A DNA stretch of 64,000 nt from positions 310,001 to 374,000 of the forward strand of contig NZ_OY761440.1 in NCBI RefSeq assembly GCF_963664415.1, read 5' to 3'. The stretch comes from an uncultured Desulfobacter sp. Its GTDB lineage: Bacteria; Desulfobacterota; Desulfobacteria; Desulfobacterales; Desulfobacteraceae. Position numbers and translations under genes: made by a program. The notes under the pieces were generated by a model that was given only the letters and a program-made list of their open reading frames with translations, had not been told where the DNA came from and searched no databases. Of the stretch, positions 8,758-16,527 are shown piece by piece. Positions within the stretch are counted from its first letter, which is position 1; each line of letters opens with the position of its first letter.

Positions 8758-8983
8758 CTTTAACCTCATCAATAATGTCATACAGCCACATGACATCTTC
8801 CACGGAGAGCCGTCCCGCCTTCATGGGCGCCCGGTCCGAACCGTCCTTTTTCTTTAGAATGCGGGGGCCGACCTGAAGTTTGGGTTCACCCTGCCCATAC
8901 TGCATAATGGAGATAATCAGTCCAGTTTCTTCGTTTTTCCACTCAGCTATCTTTTTATCCTGTTCGGGATCATATCCTGCCAT
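8726..8983 (-). CDS. Small conserved-type protein, possible PC4-like fold (85 aa)
   Basis: An 85-residue acidic protein starting MAGYDPEQDKKIAEW with a strong AGGAGG upstream of ATG 8983. The layout of short beta-like stretches (GLIISIMQY, PKLQVGPRIL) followed by a basic KKKDG turn and a C-terminal helix (SVEDVMWLYDIIDEVKDEL) recalls the PC4/p15 single-stranded-DNA-binding fold, but the match is by eye and weak. It has no signal peptide or membrane segment. It sits between the GHMP kinase and the nucleosidase, overlapping the latter by 32 bases, so it is likely in the same operon as recO and ligA. Function unknown; a nucleic-acid role would fit its neighbours but is not shown. Confidence 0.7.
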   Translation of the reverse strand: MAGYDPEQDKKIAEWKNEETGLIISIMQYGQGEPKLQVGPRILKKKDGSDRAPMKAGRLSVEDVMWLYDIIDEVKDELSDMVGPE

Positions 8984-8997
8984 AATTCCTCCTTTAA

Positions 8998-10038
8998 TTA
9001 ATAAACACAAATTCCTTTGGGATCGATGGCCGTATCCAGCATCATCGCCCCGTCAATGGGCCCAAGACTTTTTTCCCACCGTATCTTCAACCGGTTAATG
9101 TCTGTTTCTTCCCCAACGGCCCACAGACAACCGCCCCCTCCTGCCCCGGTGAATCTGGCGCCACAGCCTTGCGCCTTTGCCGATTCCCACAGCTTCATAC
9201 CGGTATTATCCAGCACCTCCGGGGTCATGTTACAACGGATAGCGGTTTCCCGGTTCATCAACCGAGCAGCCTCTTTAAAGGAAAAAGAGGCCAAAGCGCT
9301 GGAAAACTGACGTGTAAGCAGGGCAATTTCCTCAAAATCATCATAAGCCCTGCCTGACCTAAAGTCGTTCACCCAGCGGGAATTGACATCACTGGAGTCA
9401 TGGGGAATGCCGCAATAGGCCACCAGAAGATGGTGATTCAATTGTTCTATTTTTTCATGGGAATTATACACCGGGCAGCGCAGGAACTCAGGCCCTTTAT
9501 GCCCAAATGTCCATTCCCACAGATTCACCCCGCCGAACGCTGCAGCTGTCTGGTCCTGCACACCACACAGCACACCTGCCACGGCACCTTCCAGATAATG
9601 GGCCAGCCAGGCGATATGTTCGGGATCAACCTGTTTTTCCAAAGCGGTATACACAGCTGCAATAATAGCCACGGCAGCACTGGAAGACCCGCCAAGTGCA
9701 CTTCGCACCGGCGATGTCGATTCAATATGCAGATGAACCCCATGGGCATTAAAATACTGAAAAACGGCAAACATCAGTCCCATGGGACCATCCCATCCTT
9801 TATCATTCATGCTGCGCTCAATGGTTTCAAAGCCTTTGGAAGAGATCCGGATCTGACCGGGTTCCCACGGTGACAGGTGGACATGGGTACGCATATCAAG
9901 GGCCAGGTTCAAGGTCGCAGGCTTAAGGTCTGCCAATGGCAGATAAAAGGTGGAAATATCCAGAGTGCCACCAAAATCAATGCGACAGGGCACGGACACG
10001 TGTATCTGTTTTTTTTCAAGTATTGGTGCAAGATTCAT
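8998..10038 (-). CDS. GHMP-family sugar kinase
   Basis: ATP-dependent small-molecule kinase of the galactokinase/homoserine/mevalonate/phosphomevalonate family. Seen: N-terminal substrate segment VPCRIDFGGTLD, the ATP-binding motif SALGGSSSA at about 113-121, and the C-terminal FTGAGGGGC glycine loop near 297-305. The length (346 residues) and the GGTLD motif resemble sugar kinases of the D-glycero-D-manno-heptose-7-phosphate kinase or fucokinase type, so a role in making cell-surface sugars is plausible, but no lipopolysaccharide gene is adjacent and the substrate is unassigned. It overlaps recO by 4 bases (ATGA), so the two are translationally coupled. Confidence 0.85.
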   Translation of the reverse strand: MNLAPILEKKQIHVSVPCRIDFGGTLDISTFYLPLADLKPATLNLALDMRTHVHLSPWEPGQIRISSKGFETIERSMNDKGWDGPMGLMFAVFQYFNAHGVHLHIESTSPVRSALGGSSSAAVAIIAAVYTALEKQVDPEHIAWLAHYLEGAVAGVLCGVQDQTAAAFGGVNLWEWTFGHKGPEFLRCPVYNSHEKIEQLNHHLLVAYCGIPHDSSDVNSRWVNDFRSGRAYDDFEEIALLTRQFSSALASFSFKEAARLMNRETAIRCNMTPEVLDNTGMKLWESAKAQGCGARFTGAGGGGCLWAVGEETDINRLKIRWEKSLGPIDGAMMLDTAIDPKGICVY

Positions 10039-10850
10039 ATTTCAGATCTCATTTTGTATAAAAACTTCAAACTGTTGAAATGTCGCCCGATATGAAAAGG
10101 GATAAAGGATTCAAGCAAAATTTCTCCCTCCTGGATGGCAATGGGAGAAAACTTAATACGGTCTGCACGTGCCATCTCCACGGTGTTGATCCAGGATAGT
10201 TGCTTCAGGGTACCTTTGGAGACCCAGCACCCCTGGACGCTGCCGCCAAATAGTCCGGCAGGCTCCTGCACCCCTTGTATACGACCCTTACATTTGGGGC
10301 AGACGACCCGCCCCGCTTTAAAGTCAAACCAAAGCCTGGCAGAATCCACCGCCTCGATGCCTGTACAGCAGTCATCACACTGGTCAAGCCCGGGAGAAAA
10401 TCCGGACAACCGCATAAAACGAATCTGAAAAAGTAAGCTGATCACTTCGGTGCGAATGCACCCATCATTCACCATCTCCAGGGCCGTGTAAAGCAGCTCA
10501 AAGATCTCAGGCTGGGCCTTTCCCTCTTCAAGCCATTGGGAAACAATCTCCGTCCAATATGAGGCATATGCGGTGTTCACCACATTATACCGAATCTGGG
10601 GAAATCCATTTTCAAGAACTGTCTGACACAAATTGATCATGGCATCTTTATTTTTCTTTGGAAAGGCACACTGGATATGGTTCACCGAAAACAGGTCCAT
10701 AGCGCCTGAAAATCTGCGCACGCTTTTTTTCGCGTTTTTTGCCATCACACTGATCTTTCCTCTATCCCGGGTCAGGAAGGTGATGATCAGATCATGATCT
10801 CCATATTCAATTTTGCGAAGCAGAATGGCGTCTGTGCTGAAATCGCCCAT
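10035..10850 (-). CDS. recO: DNA repair protein RecO
   Basis: Recombination mediator that helps load RecA onto SSB-coated DNA in the RecFOR pathway. Seen: N-terminal OB fold (TDAILLRKIEYGDHDLIITFLTRDRGKISVMAKNAKK region, about 6-42), a helical middle and a zinc-binding site with Cys158, Cys161, Cys184 and Cys187 (CDDC...CPKC). At 271 residues it is of normal length. It starts 7 bases after the mgtE stop and is followed by the GHMP kinase with a 4-base overlap, placing it in a long minus-strand operon with mgtE and, further on, ligA. Confidence 0.93.
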   Translation of the reverse strand: MGDFSTDAILLRKIEYGDHDLIITFLTRDRGKISVMAKNAKKSVRRFSGAMDLFSVNHIQCAFPKKNKDAMINLCQTVLENGFPQIRYNVVNTAYASYWTEIVSQWLEEGKAQPEIFELLYTALEMVNDGCIRTEVISLLFQIRFMRLSGFSPGLDQCDDCCTGIEAVDSARLWFDFKAGRVVCPKCKGRIQGVQEPAGLFGGSVQGCWVSKGTLKQLSWINTVEMARADRIKFSPIAIQEGEILLESFIPFHIGRHFNSLKFLYKMRSEI

Positions 10851-10857
10851 ATTGTTG

Positions 10858-12222
10858 TCAAATACCGATCAACATCCTTGTAATAGTGAAATAACAATAA
10901 ACGCTGATCAAATCCATGGTCGTCGTAACAAAGGGGCCTGTGGCCACAGCCGGATCAATATTGAGCCGGTGGAAAATCAATGGCACCGAAGTTCCCACAA
11001 AAGCCGCCACGGTCATGGAAGACAAAATTGAACATCCAACAACGATGGACAAGGCCCAGGAAAAGGGGGTGGACATAAAACTGATCTTGGCCACCGCCGC
11101 AATCAACGAACCATAGGTCATACCGAGAATAAATCCCACGCCAAGTTCCCTGGAAATGATCTTGGCAAAATCCCGGATATTCACCCGGCCCGTAGCAATT
11201 CCCCGCACCACGATGGTGGCACTCTGGGTACCGATGTTCCCTCCCATGCCCATGATGATGGGGATAAATGCGGCAAGGCCTGTCAGCTGGGCCAAAGTGG
11301 ATTCAAACCGGCCGATAATAAAAAAGTTGGCGATGCCGCCAAGGCAGCTTGCAAACAGCCAGGGCAAACGAATCCGGGTACCTTTAAACACAGACTGCGT
11401 CTCAACATAATCTTCACCCACACCCGCCATTTTCAACATATCTTCGGTGGCTGTCTCGTGCAGGATGTCTATGACGTCATCCACGGTAACAATACCAATA
11501 ATCCGGTTGTCATCGTCCACAACCGGTATGGCCAAAAAATCATACCGGGAAACCAGCCGGGCCACCACTTCCCTGTCCGTATAGGGCTTAACCGATACAA
11601 TATCCGTAGCCATGAACTCTTTAAGGGGTTTATCAGGGGATTCCACGACCAACTGGCGCAGGGAACTGACCCCCACAAGGTTACCATAGCTGTCTATCAC
11701 ATAGATATAGAACGGCATCTCAACATCAAGATACTTGTTCTGCAAGGCTTCGATAACGTCCTTGGCCTTGACGTCTTCTTCCAGGGCCACGAAATCCTTA
11801 ACCATGAGACTGCCGGCAGTATCCTCGTCATAGCTCATGATCTGCTCGACATTGTAGGATTCTTCCTTTTTCATTTTGGATAGAATCTTGTCGGACAGTT
11901 CCTCGTCCAGACATCCGAGCAATTCGGCAGCATCATCCGAGGCCATGTGGTCAAAAACCGTCACCAGCTTATCGAAATCAACAACTTTGACAAACTCCAC
12001 AAAGGTCTTTTCAGGCAGGTGTGAAAATAACAGTCCGATATCCTCGGGATTGTCCAGCAGGTTGAACAGTTTTTCCTGGTTCAATGGGGTCAGATGTTCA
12101 AAAACAATAGACAGGTCTGCCATATGGGTTTTTTTTATGATATTGAGCAGCTGTTTGCTCGCACCCCGGCGTAACAAACGTGTAATGCTGTTCTCAAGTA
12201 TCAAAATTTGCTCTTTTTGCAT
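10858..12222 (-). CDS. mgtE: Magnesium transporter MgtE
   Basis: Inner-membrane Mg2+ channel. Domain order: N-terminal superhelical MgtE domain with HMASDDAAELLGCL (about residues 1-130), two CBS domains (about 135-260; KDFVALEEDVKAKDVIEAL and IPVVDDDNRIIGIVTVDDVID) that sense Mg2+, and a five-helix membrane part (about 280-454) with the signatures PIIMGMGGNIGTQSATIVVRG and NIDPAVATGPFVTTTMD. Length 454 is standard. AAAGGAAA lies in good position before ATG 12222. It is directly downstream of the surA-like gene (36 bases) and upstream of recO. No M-box or other Mg2+ riboswitch is visible in the short leader. Confidence 0.96.
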   Translation of the reverse strand: MQKEQILILENSITRLLRRGASKQLLNIIKKTHMADLSIVFEHLTPLNQEKLFNLLDNPEDIGLLFSHLPEKTFVEFVKVVDFDKLVTVFDHMASDDAAELLGCLDEELSDKILSKMKKEESYNVEQIMSYDEDTAGSLMVKDFVALEEDVKAKDVIEALQNKYLDVEMPFYIYVIDSYGNLVGVSSLRQLVVESPDKPLKEFMATDIVSVKPYTDREVVARLVSRYDFLAIPVVDDDNRIIGIVTVDDVIDILHETATEDMLKMAGVGEDYVETQSVFKGTRIRLPWLFASCLGGIANFFIIGRFESTLAQLTGLAAFIPIIMGMGGNIGTQSATIVVRGIATGRVNIRDFAKIISRELGVGFILGMTYGSLIAAVAKISFMSTPFSWALSIVVGCSILSSMTVAAFVGTSVPLIFHRLNIDPAVATGPFVTTTMDLISVYCYFTITRMLIGI

Positions 12223-12258
12223 GGATAAATTTCCTTTGGGCAGACAGATTGACAGGAT

Positions 12259-13203
12259 CTAAAACATTATTTTAATGTGTGCGCTGTTTTTGAGATTTTC
12301 CATCCATTTTTTGAATTGGGCTTCTCCATGCTCCCGGTATAAAATATCCTGGATCTGTTTTTCCACCTCTTTTTGAACAGGGCCTTGTCCCTGTGAAAGG
12401 ATATCAGCCACGTAAAGGATTTGAAAAGAACCGCCCATATCAATGGGCTTGGTGTATTGTCCTTTGCCAACTCCTTCAAGGGCATTTTTGATTTCATCGC
12501 TGAAACTTGATATGTCAAACTCACCGAGCTCACCACCGGCACCTGCATTGGAGCCAATGGAATAGTCTTTTGCAACCTGTGAAAAATCAACTTTGTTTTT
12601 CAATTTTTCCCGAACCGTCGAAAGCTCTGTTGCCCCCTTTACAATAATATTTTTCAAATGATATTTTTTCTTGCCCTTAAAGTCCTGGTAGTGGCTGTCA
12701 TAATAGGCTTTTATCTCTTTATCCGTGATAACGATTTTGGAACGGACAGCCCTTGAAACGATCATGCTCTGGAGAATCTGATCCCGGATTCTTTCACGGT
12801 ATTGTTCAAGGGTTATTCCCTGGGCGGCCAGACCAAGTTCGAGTCTTTCCTGATCAAGATTGTGCTCTTTTTTAAAATTTTCCAGGGCATTGTCCACATC
12901 GGTATCATCCACGGCAATCCCCATTCGTTTAGCTTCCTGAACCACCAGGCTGTTTTCCACCAATTGATTAAGTACCTGGGTGTACATTTGGTTCATCAAC
13001 TCTTTTTTCCGGGTCGCAGACTCCTGGGATGTCTCAATATTTTTCCGATACGGAGCCGCAGCCATGTCAAGCTGGGACAAGGTTACAATATCATCATTTA
13101 CAATGGCGACTATCCGGTCAACCACCTCCTGGGCAAAGCAACTTGCCGCCCAGAAAACTCCAAGCGTAAAAACCATTAGGATGATGTTCTGTTTTCTTTC
13201 CAT
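12259..13203 (-). CDS. SurA-like periplasmic peptidyl-prolyl isomerase/chaperone
   Basis: Exported chaperone that should assist outer-membrane protein folding. An N-terminal signal peptide (IILMVFTLGVFWAASCFA) precedes the SurA N-domain (VVDRIVAIVNDDIVTLSQLD) and one parvulin domain (KKYHLKNIIV..., GSNAGAGGELGEFDISSFSD, GGSFQILYVADI). E. coli SurA has two parvulin domains; the single domain here is common in deltaproteobacteria. I chose ATG 13203, preceded by GGCGGAAG, over the Met codons at 13221 and 13224. It lies directly downstream of another SurA-N-type lipoprotein gene, a pairing seen in this group. Confidence 0.88.
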   Translation of the reverse strand: MERKQNIILMVFTLGVFWAASCFAQEVVDRIVAIVNDDIVTLSQLDMAAAPYRKNIETSQESATRKKELMNQMYTQVLNQLVENSLVVQEAKRMGIAVDDTDVDNALENFKKEHNLDQERLELGLAAQGITLEQYRERIRDQILQSMIVSRAVRSKIVITDKEIKAYYDSHYQDFKGKKKYHLKNIIVKGATELSTVREKLKNKVDFSQVAKDYSIGSNAGAGGELGEFDISSFSDEIKNALEGVGKGQYTKPIDMGGSFQILYVADILSQGQGPVQKEVEKQIQDILYREHGEAQFKKWMENLKNSAHIKIMF

Positions 13204-13310
13204 ACTTCCGCCTTTTTTCATCAAAAAACTCTTATAAACTTACTGTAATGCTCTTAAATATTTTTCACAGATTGAACTTAAACATAGACAACCAGCCCGA
13301 CCTTTGGTTG

Positions 13311-14075
13311 TTAATGTTCTTTTGTGTTCATTAAAAAGGTGCTTAACACCGGCTTGTCAATCTCCACCGGATAACTGGTCTGTAATTCCTGCAACCATTC
13401 TCCAAACACGTCCTGGCTTTTTTCCATCCGTAGCTTAAGCACCAAAGCGTTCTCATCCATCACTTGTGAATTATCGTTGTCTTGGTCTTTGGCCTGTTCG
13501 GCAAAACGGTCATAAAACGCGATCATATCCTCGGCATGAATTTCCTGGGCTGCCACAAGATCCTGCATGATTAATTTTTGGATGACCATATCCTTTTTCA
13601 ATCTCTTTTTCCAGACAGGATATGATATAGCTCTTTCAAGGAGCATCCGGTCAAAGCTGTTTTCAGGATAATCTTTTTTAAAGTCGACAACGGCACTCTC
13701 AAGTTCTTCGGCACTGACATCAATCCCTTTGGCGGCAGCAGCCGCCAGCAAGACAGCCTCATCAGACAAATCAGAAACAAGATCCAGCACCATGGCATTG
13801 TATTCTCGGGGCTTATCTTTTATGTCAAAGGGGTAGTTGGCCAGCTTGATCTCCAATTCCCGGACAAAATCTTCCCGGCTGATTCCCACAGAGCCGGCTT
13901 TTATGATATTGCCTTTTTGTTCAACTTTCTTTTGATCCGTACACCCGGAGACTGTTACGATTGCAAGACCTGCTGCAAAAGCCAATAAGAATTTAATAAA
14001 CGTGAGAATTAAAAACTCCCGTAAATATTCATTGACATCCTTTACGCCCCACCCAATATGTGCAATGCTGTTCAT
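13311..14075 (-). CDS. SurA N-terminal-domain lipoprotein
   Basis: A lipid-anchored protein related to the helical chaperone part of SurA. A hydrophobic segment FLLAFAAGLAIVTVSGC ends in a lipobox with Cys, followed by charged, helical sequence (SREDFVRELEIKL, KGIDVSAEELESAVVDFKKD, YPVWKKRLKKDMVIQKLI). No parvulin domain is present, so it should act as a chaperone and not as an isomerase. The start is uncertain: ATG 14075 has GGGA upstream but gives an unusually long stretch of about 25 residues before the hydrophobic core, and no nearer in-frame start codon exists. It precedes the surA-like gene by about 110 bases. Confidence 0.75.
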   Translation of the reverse strand: MNSIAHIGWGVKDVNEYLREFLILTFIKFLLAFAAGLAIVTVSGCTDQKKVEQKGNIIKAGSVGISREDFVRELEIKLANYPFDIKDKPREYNAMVLDLVSDLSDEAVLLAAAAAKGIDVSAEELESAVVDFKKDYPENSFDRMLLERAISYPVWKKRLKKDMVIQKLIMQDLVAAQEIHAEDMIAFYDRFAEQAKDQDNDNSQVMDENALVLKLRMEKSQDVFGEWLQELQTSYPVEIDKPVLSTFLMNTKEH

Positions 14076-14235
14076 TTCATATTCCCAATTGTGGCTCACT
14101 GCCATGCCGGTATATTATTTTTTTTTGGGAATTCCCCTTAAAATTTTGGAAACTTTTAGCATTATGCCTATTTTTTCGCAACCCTTTCAAGTGTGATCTG
14201 TCCCTTTATATAAAGACAGCCTTTAGAGAAACAGA

Positions 14236-15237
14236 TTAATTGGGTAAAGGATAATGACAGGCTGCCAGATGCTTGGGGTCATGATTACAGGCACAAAGTT
14301 TTGGTGTTTTTTCAAAACACAAAGAGCGTGCCACAGGACAGCGGGAAGAGAATCTGCAGCCCGGCGGTGGATTTTCAGCTGAAGGGATTTCACCTTTAAG
14401 CGGGATTCTTTTGAGCCGATGTTCCGGGTCTATTACGGGGACGGCCTCCAGCAAAGCCTTTGTATAGGGGTGCCTGGGATGCTTATATACCACCTGGGCA
14501 TCGGCAATCTCCATGATACGTCCCAGATACATGACAATGATGCGGTCAGACATGTGGCGGACCACAGACAGATCATGGGAAATAAACAGATAGGTCAAGT
14601 CCATGGCAGACTGTAGATCCAGCAACAGATTCAAAATCTTTGACTGTACCGAAACATCCAGGGCGGAAACCGGCTCATCACAAATAACGATCTGCGGGGT
14701 CATACTGATGGCCCGGGCAATACCGATGCGCTGACGTTGCCCCCCTGAAAACTCATGGGGATATTTGGTCAACGCCCCGGAATCAAGCCCCACCTGATCC
14801 ATCAATGACGCAATCTGCGTGGCCATTTTCTGTTGAGACACCCCGTGAATAAGAAACTTTTCTTCCAAAATCTGACGTACTGTCTGCCTGGGATTTAAGG
14901 ATTCGAAAGGATCTTGAAAAATCATTTGGGCCCGGGTTGAAAAATCTTTACGCATTTTCCGATTCATGGCGGACAATGGCTTTCCTTCCAGAAGAATGCG
15001 CCCCCGGGTGAGTGGACACAACCCCATAATGCACCGTCCCAACGTGGTTTTCCCACACCCGGATTCTCCCACAACACCAAGGGTTTCACCCTTGAAAACA
15101 GAAAAACTGACATCATCCACTGCATGCACATCACCTGTCCGACGCATAAAAACACCCGAAGTCACCGGAAAATATTTTTTCAGGTGTTGGATCTCCAAAA
15201 TCGAACGACGGCTTTCTGAACAGTCTGATTGTCCCAT
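14236..15237 (-). CDS. oppF: Oligopeptide/dipeptide ABC transporter ATP-binding protein, OppF type
   Basis: ATPase subunit of a peptide importer at the inner membrane. Walker A GESGCGKT (57-64), signature SGGQRQR (164-170), Walker B IVICDE (183-188) and the OppD/F C-terminal extension with the Cys cluster CRFSSRCPVARSLC (about 303-316). It starts at ATG 15237 with GGAAGGA just upstream. Its expected partners, OppD and the binding protein, lie about 5 kb away on the same strand (20203-23087), separated by a plus-strand block and a cold-shock gene; no permease genes are in the window. It looks like one half of a split opp locus. Confidence 0.92.
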   Translation of the reverse strand: MGQSDCSESRRSILEIQHLKKYFPVTSGVFMRRTGDVHAVDDVSFSVFKGETLGVVGESGCGKTTLGRCIMGLCPLTRGRILLEGKPLSAMNRKMRKDFSTRAQMIFQDPFESLNPRQTVRQILEEKFLIHGVSQQKMATQIASLMDQVGLDSGALTKYPHEFSGGQRQRIGIARAISMTPQIVICDEPVSALDVSVQSKILNLLLDLQSAMDLTYLFISHDLSVVRHMSDRIIVMYLGRIMEIADAQVVYKHPRHPYTKALLEAVPVIDPEHRLKRIPLKGEIPSAENPPPGCRFSSRCPVARSLCFEKTPKLCACNHDPKHLAACHYPLPN

Positions 15238-15607
15238 TCATTCCTTCCCGTAAATGCGCTTTTTCAATAGTCTGTACCCGAGAAATAACACGGCAGATGC
15301 GTTAAAAACAAGAGCGTTTTGACTCTGAAAAAACTGCCGGAACATTGAACAAACATATTTTATCAAAAAAAAGTAATCTTGATAAAAAACAACACAATTG
15401 ATATATTTTTTTATCATCTTACTAATTATTAATTCTACGACATGTATCGCAGCTATTCATGACCATTTAGTCAAATGGTTGTGTCGTCCAAAATCTTTAC
15501 GGGTAAATCTCCTTCAGGCGGTTTAATTATTGTGCTGTCCCGGATACCCAATCATTCAATTGGAGCCATGTTTTCCATGAGCCCACCCCAAAAAAGGAGA
15601 GTTTACC
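15238..15607. other. 370-base gap with a short dyad
   Basis: A mostly AT-rich region between two divergent genes (oppF minus, PilJ-protein plus). It contains a perfect 7-base inverted repeat with a 4-base loop, ACCATTT/AAATGGT (15462-15479), that could be an operator. AAAAAAGGAGAG ahead of ATG 15608 is the ribosome-binding site of the plus-strand gene. I see no further gene. Confidence 0.4.
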
Positions 15608-16513
15608 ATGCGTATTTCCCAGAGCATCCCCACAAAAGTTACTATCATCCTATGCTGGCTGATCTGTTCATCCATGATAGCATCAGCGTCAGACCCCATT
15701 ACCCCTGCAGAGTGGGGAACCATCATAAACCTTTCAGGCCGCCAACGAATGTTGTCGCAGAAAATGAGCAAAGAGATCCTTCTAATCAGTCTTAACTATA
15801 ATAAAGCCGAAAACTTATCCGCACTCGAAAAAACCGCTTATCTTTTCGATAAAACATTGAAAGGGCTGAGGGATGGTTCCCCCGAATTATCGCTCCCTCC
15901 CACCACATCAAGACGGATACTTCGCCAGATTGATCTGAAAATCACACCTGTATGGAATGCTTTTTTTCGTCAGGTCCAGGAAATTATAAAAGCCAAAACA
16001 GTATCCCCGGCCCAGCTCAGCGCTGTGATAGAAAACAACATTCCCTTGCTCAGTGAAATGAATAAATGTGTCAAACTGTATGAAAAAGAGGCATCCAAAT
16101 CCGGAGTTGAGATGGACCCCAAACTGGCTGTGACTATAAATCTTGCAGGAAAACAGCGTATGCTGAGTCAAAAAATGTCCAAAGAGTTTTTCATTATTGC
16201 CAAAACGTCAAACGCTCAGGCCAGTCAATTAAGCCTCCAAGAAACTTATACATTGTTTGACAGAACACTCAAAGGGCTGATGGATGGAGATGAGATACTT
16301 GAACTTCCCGGCACAAAAGATCAGGCCATCCGAGAACAATTAGGCAAAGTTCAGTCCCTGTGGCAGGATTTTAAACCCCTTATGGAATATGGAGCCAAAA
16401 TAAAGGGCAGCGTTTCTATTGAAAAAATCGAAGGAGTTGCCCAAAAGAACCTGCCTCTTCTTGCAGAAATGAATAAAGCAGTGAAAATGTACGAAGCCCA
16501 AGCCGCCAAATAA
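15608..16513 (+). CDS. Periplasmic protein with two PilJ/NarX-type sensor domains
   Basis: An exported 301-residue protein built from two copies of the type IV pili methyl-accepting transducer N-terminal (PilJ-N) domain. A signal peptide ends at ASA-28. The signature INLSGRQRMLSQKMSKE occurs at 40-56 and again, almost unchanged, at 177-193 (INLAGKQRMLSQKMSKE), each followed by a helix with a FDKTLKGLRDG / FDRTLKGLMDG motif. There is no membrane anchor after the signal peptide and no signalling domain, so this is a free periplasmic sensor module. It is 14 bases upstream of a chemoreceptor gene, so it may deliver a ligand signal to it (inference). Start ATG 15608 has AAGGAG upstream. Confidence 0.85.
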   Translation: MRISQSIPTKVTIILCWLICSSMIASASDPITPAEWGTIINLSGRQRMLSQKMSKEILLISLNYNKAENLSALEKTAYLFDKTLKGLRDGSPELSLPPTTSRRILRQIDLKITPVWNAFFRQVQEIIKAKTVSPAQLSAVIENNIPLLSEMNKCVKLYEKEASKSGVEMDPKLAVTINLAGKQRMLSQKMSKEFFIIAKTSNAQASQLSLQETYTLFDRTLKGLMDGDEILELPGTKDQAIREQLGKVQSLWQDFKPLMEYGAKIKGSVSIEKIEGVAQKNLPLLAEMNKAVKMYEAQAAK

Positions 16514-16527
16514 CGCAGGAGAAAACG

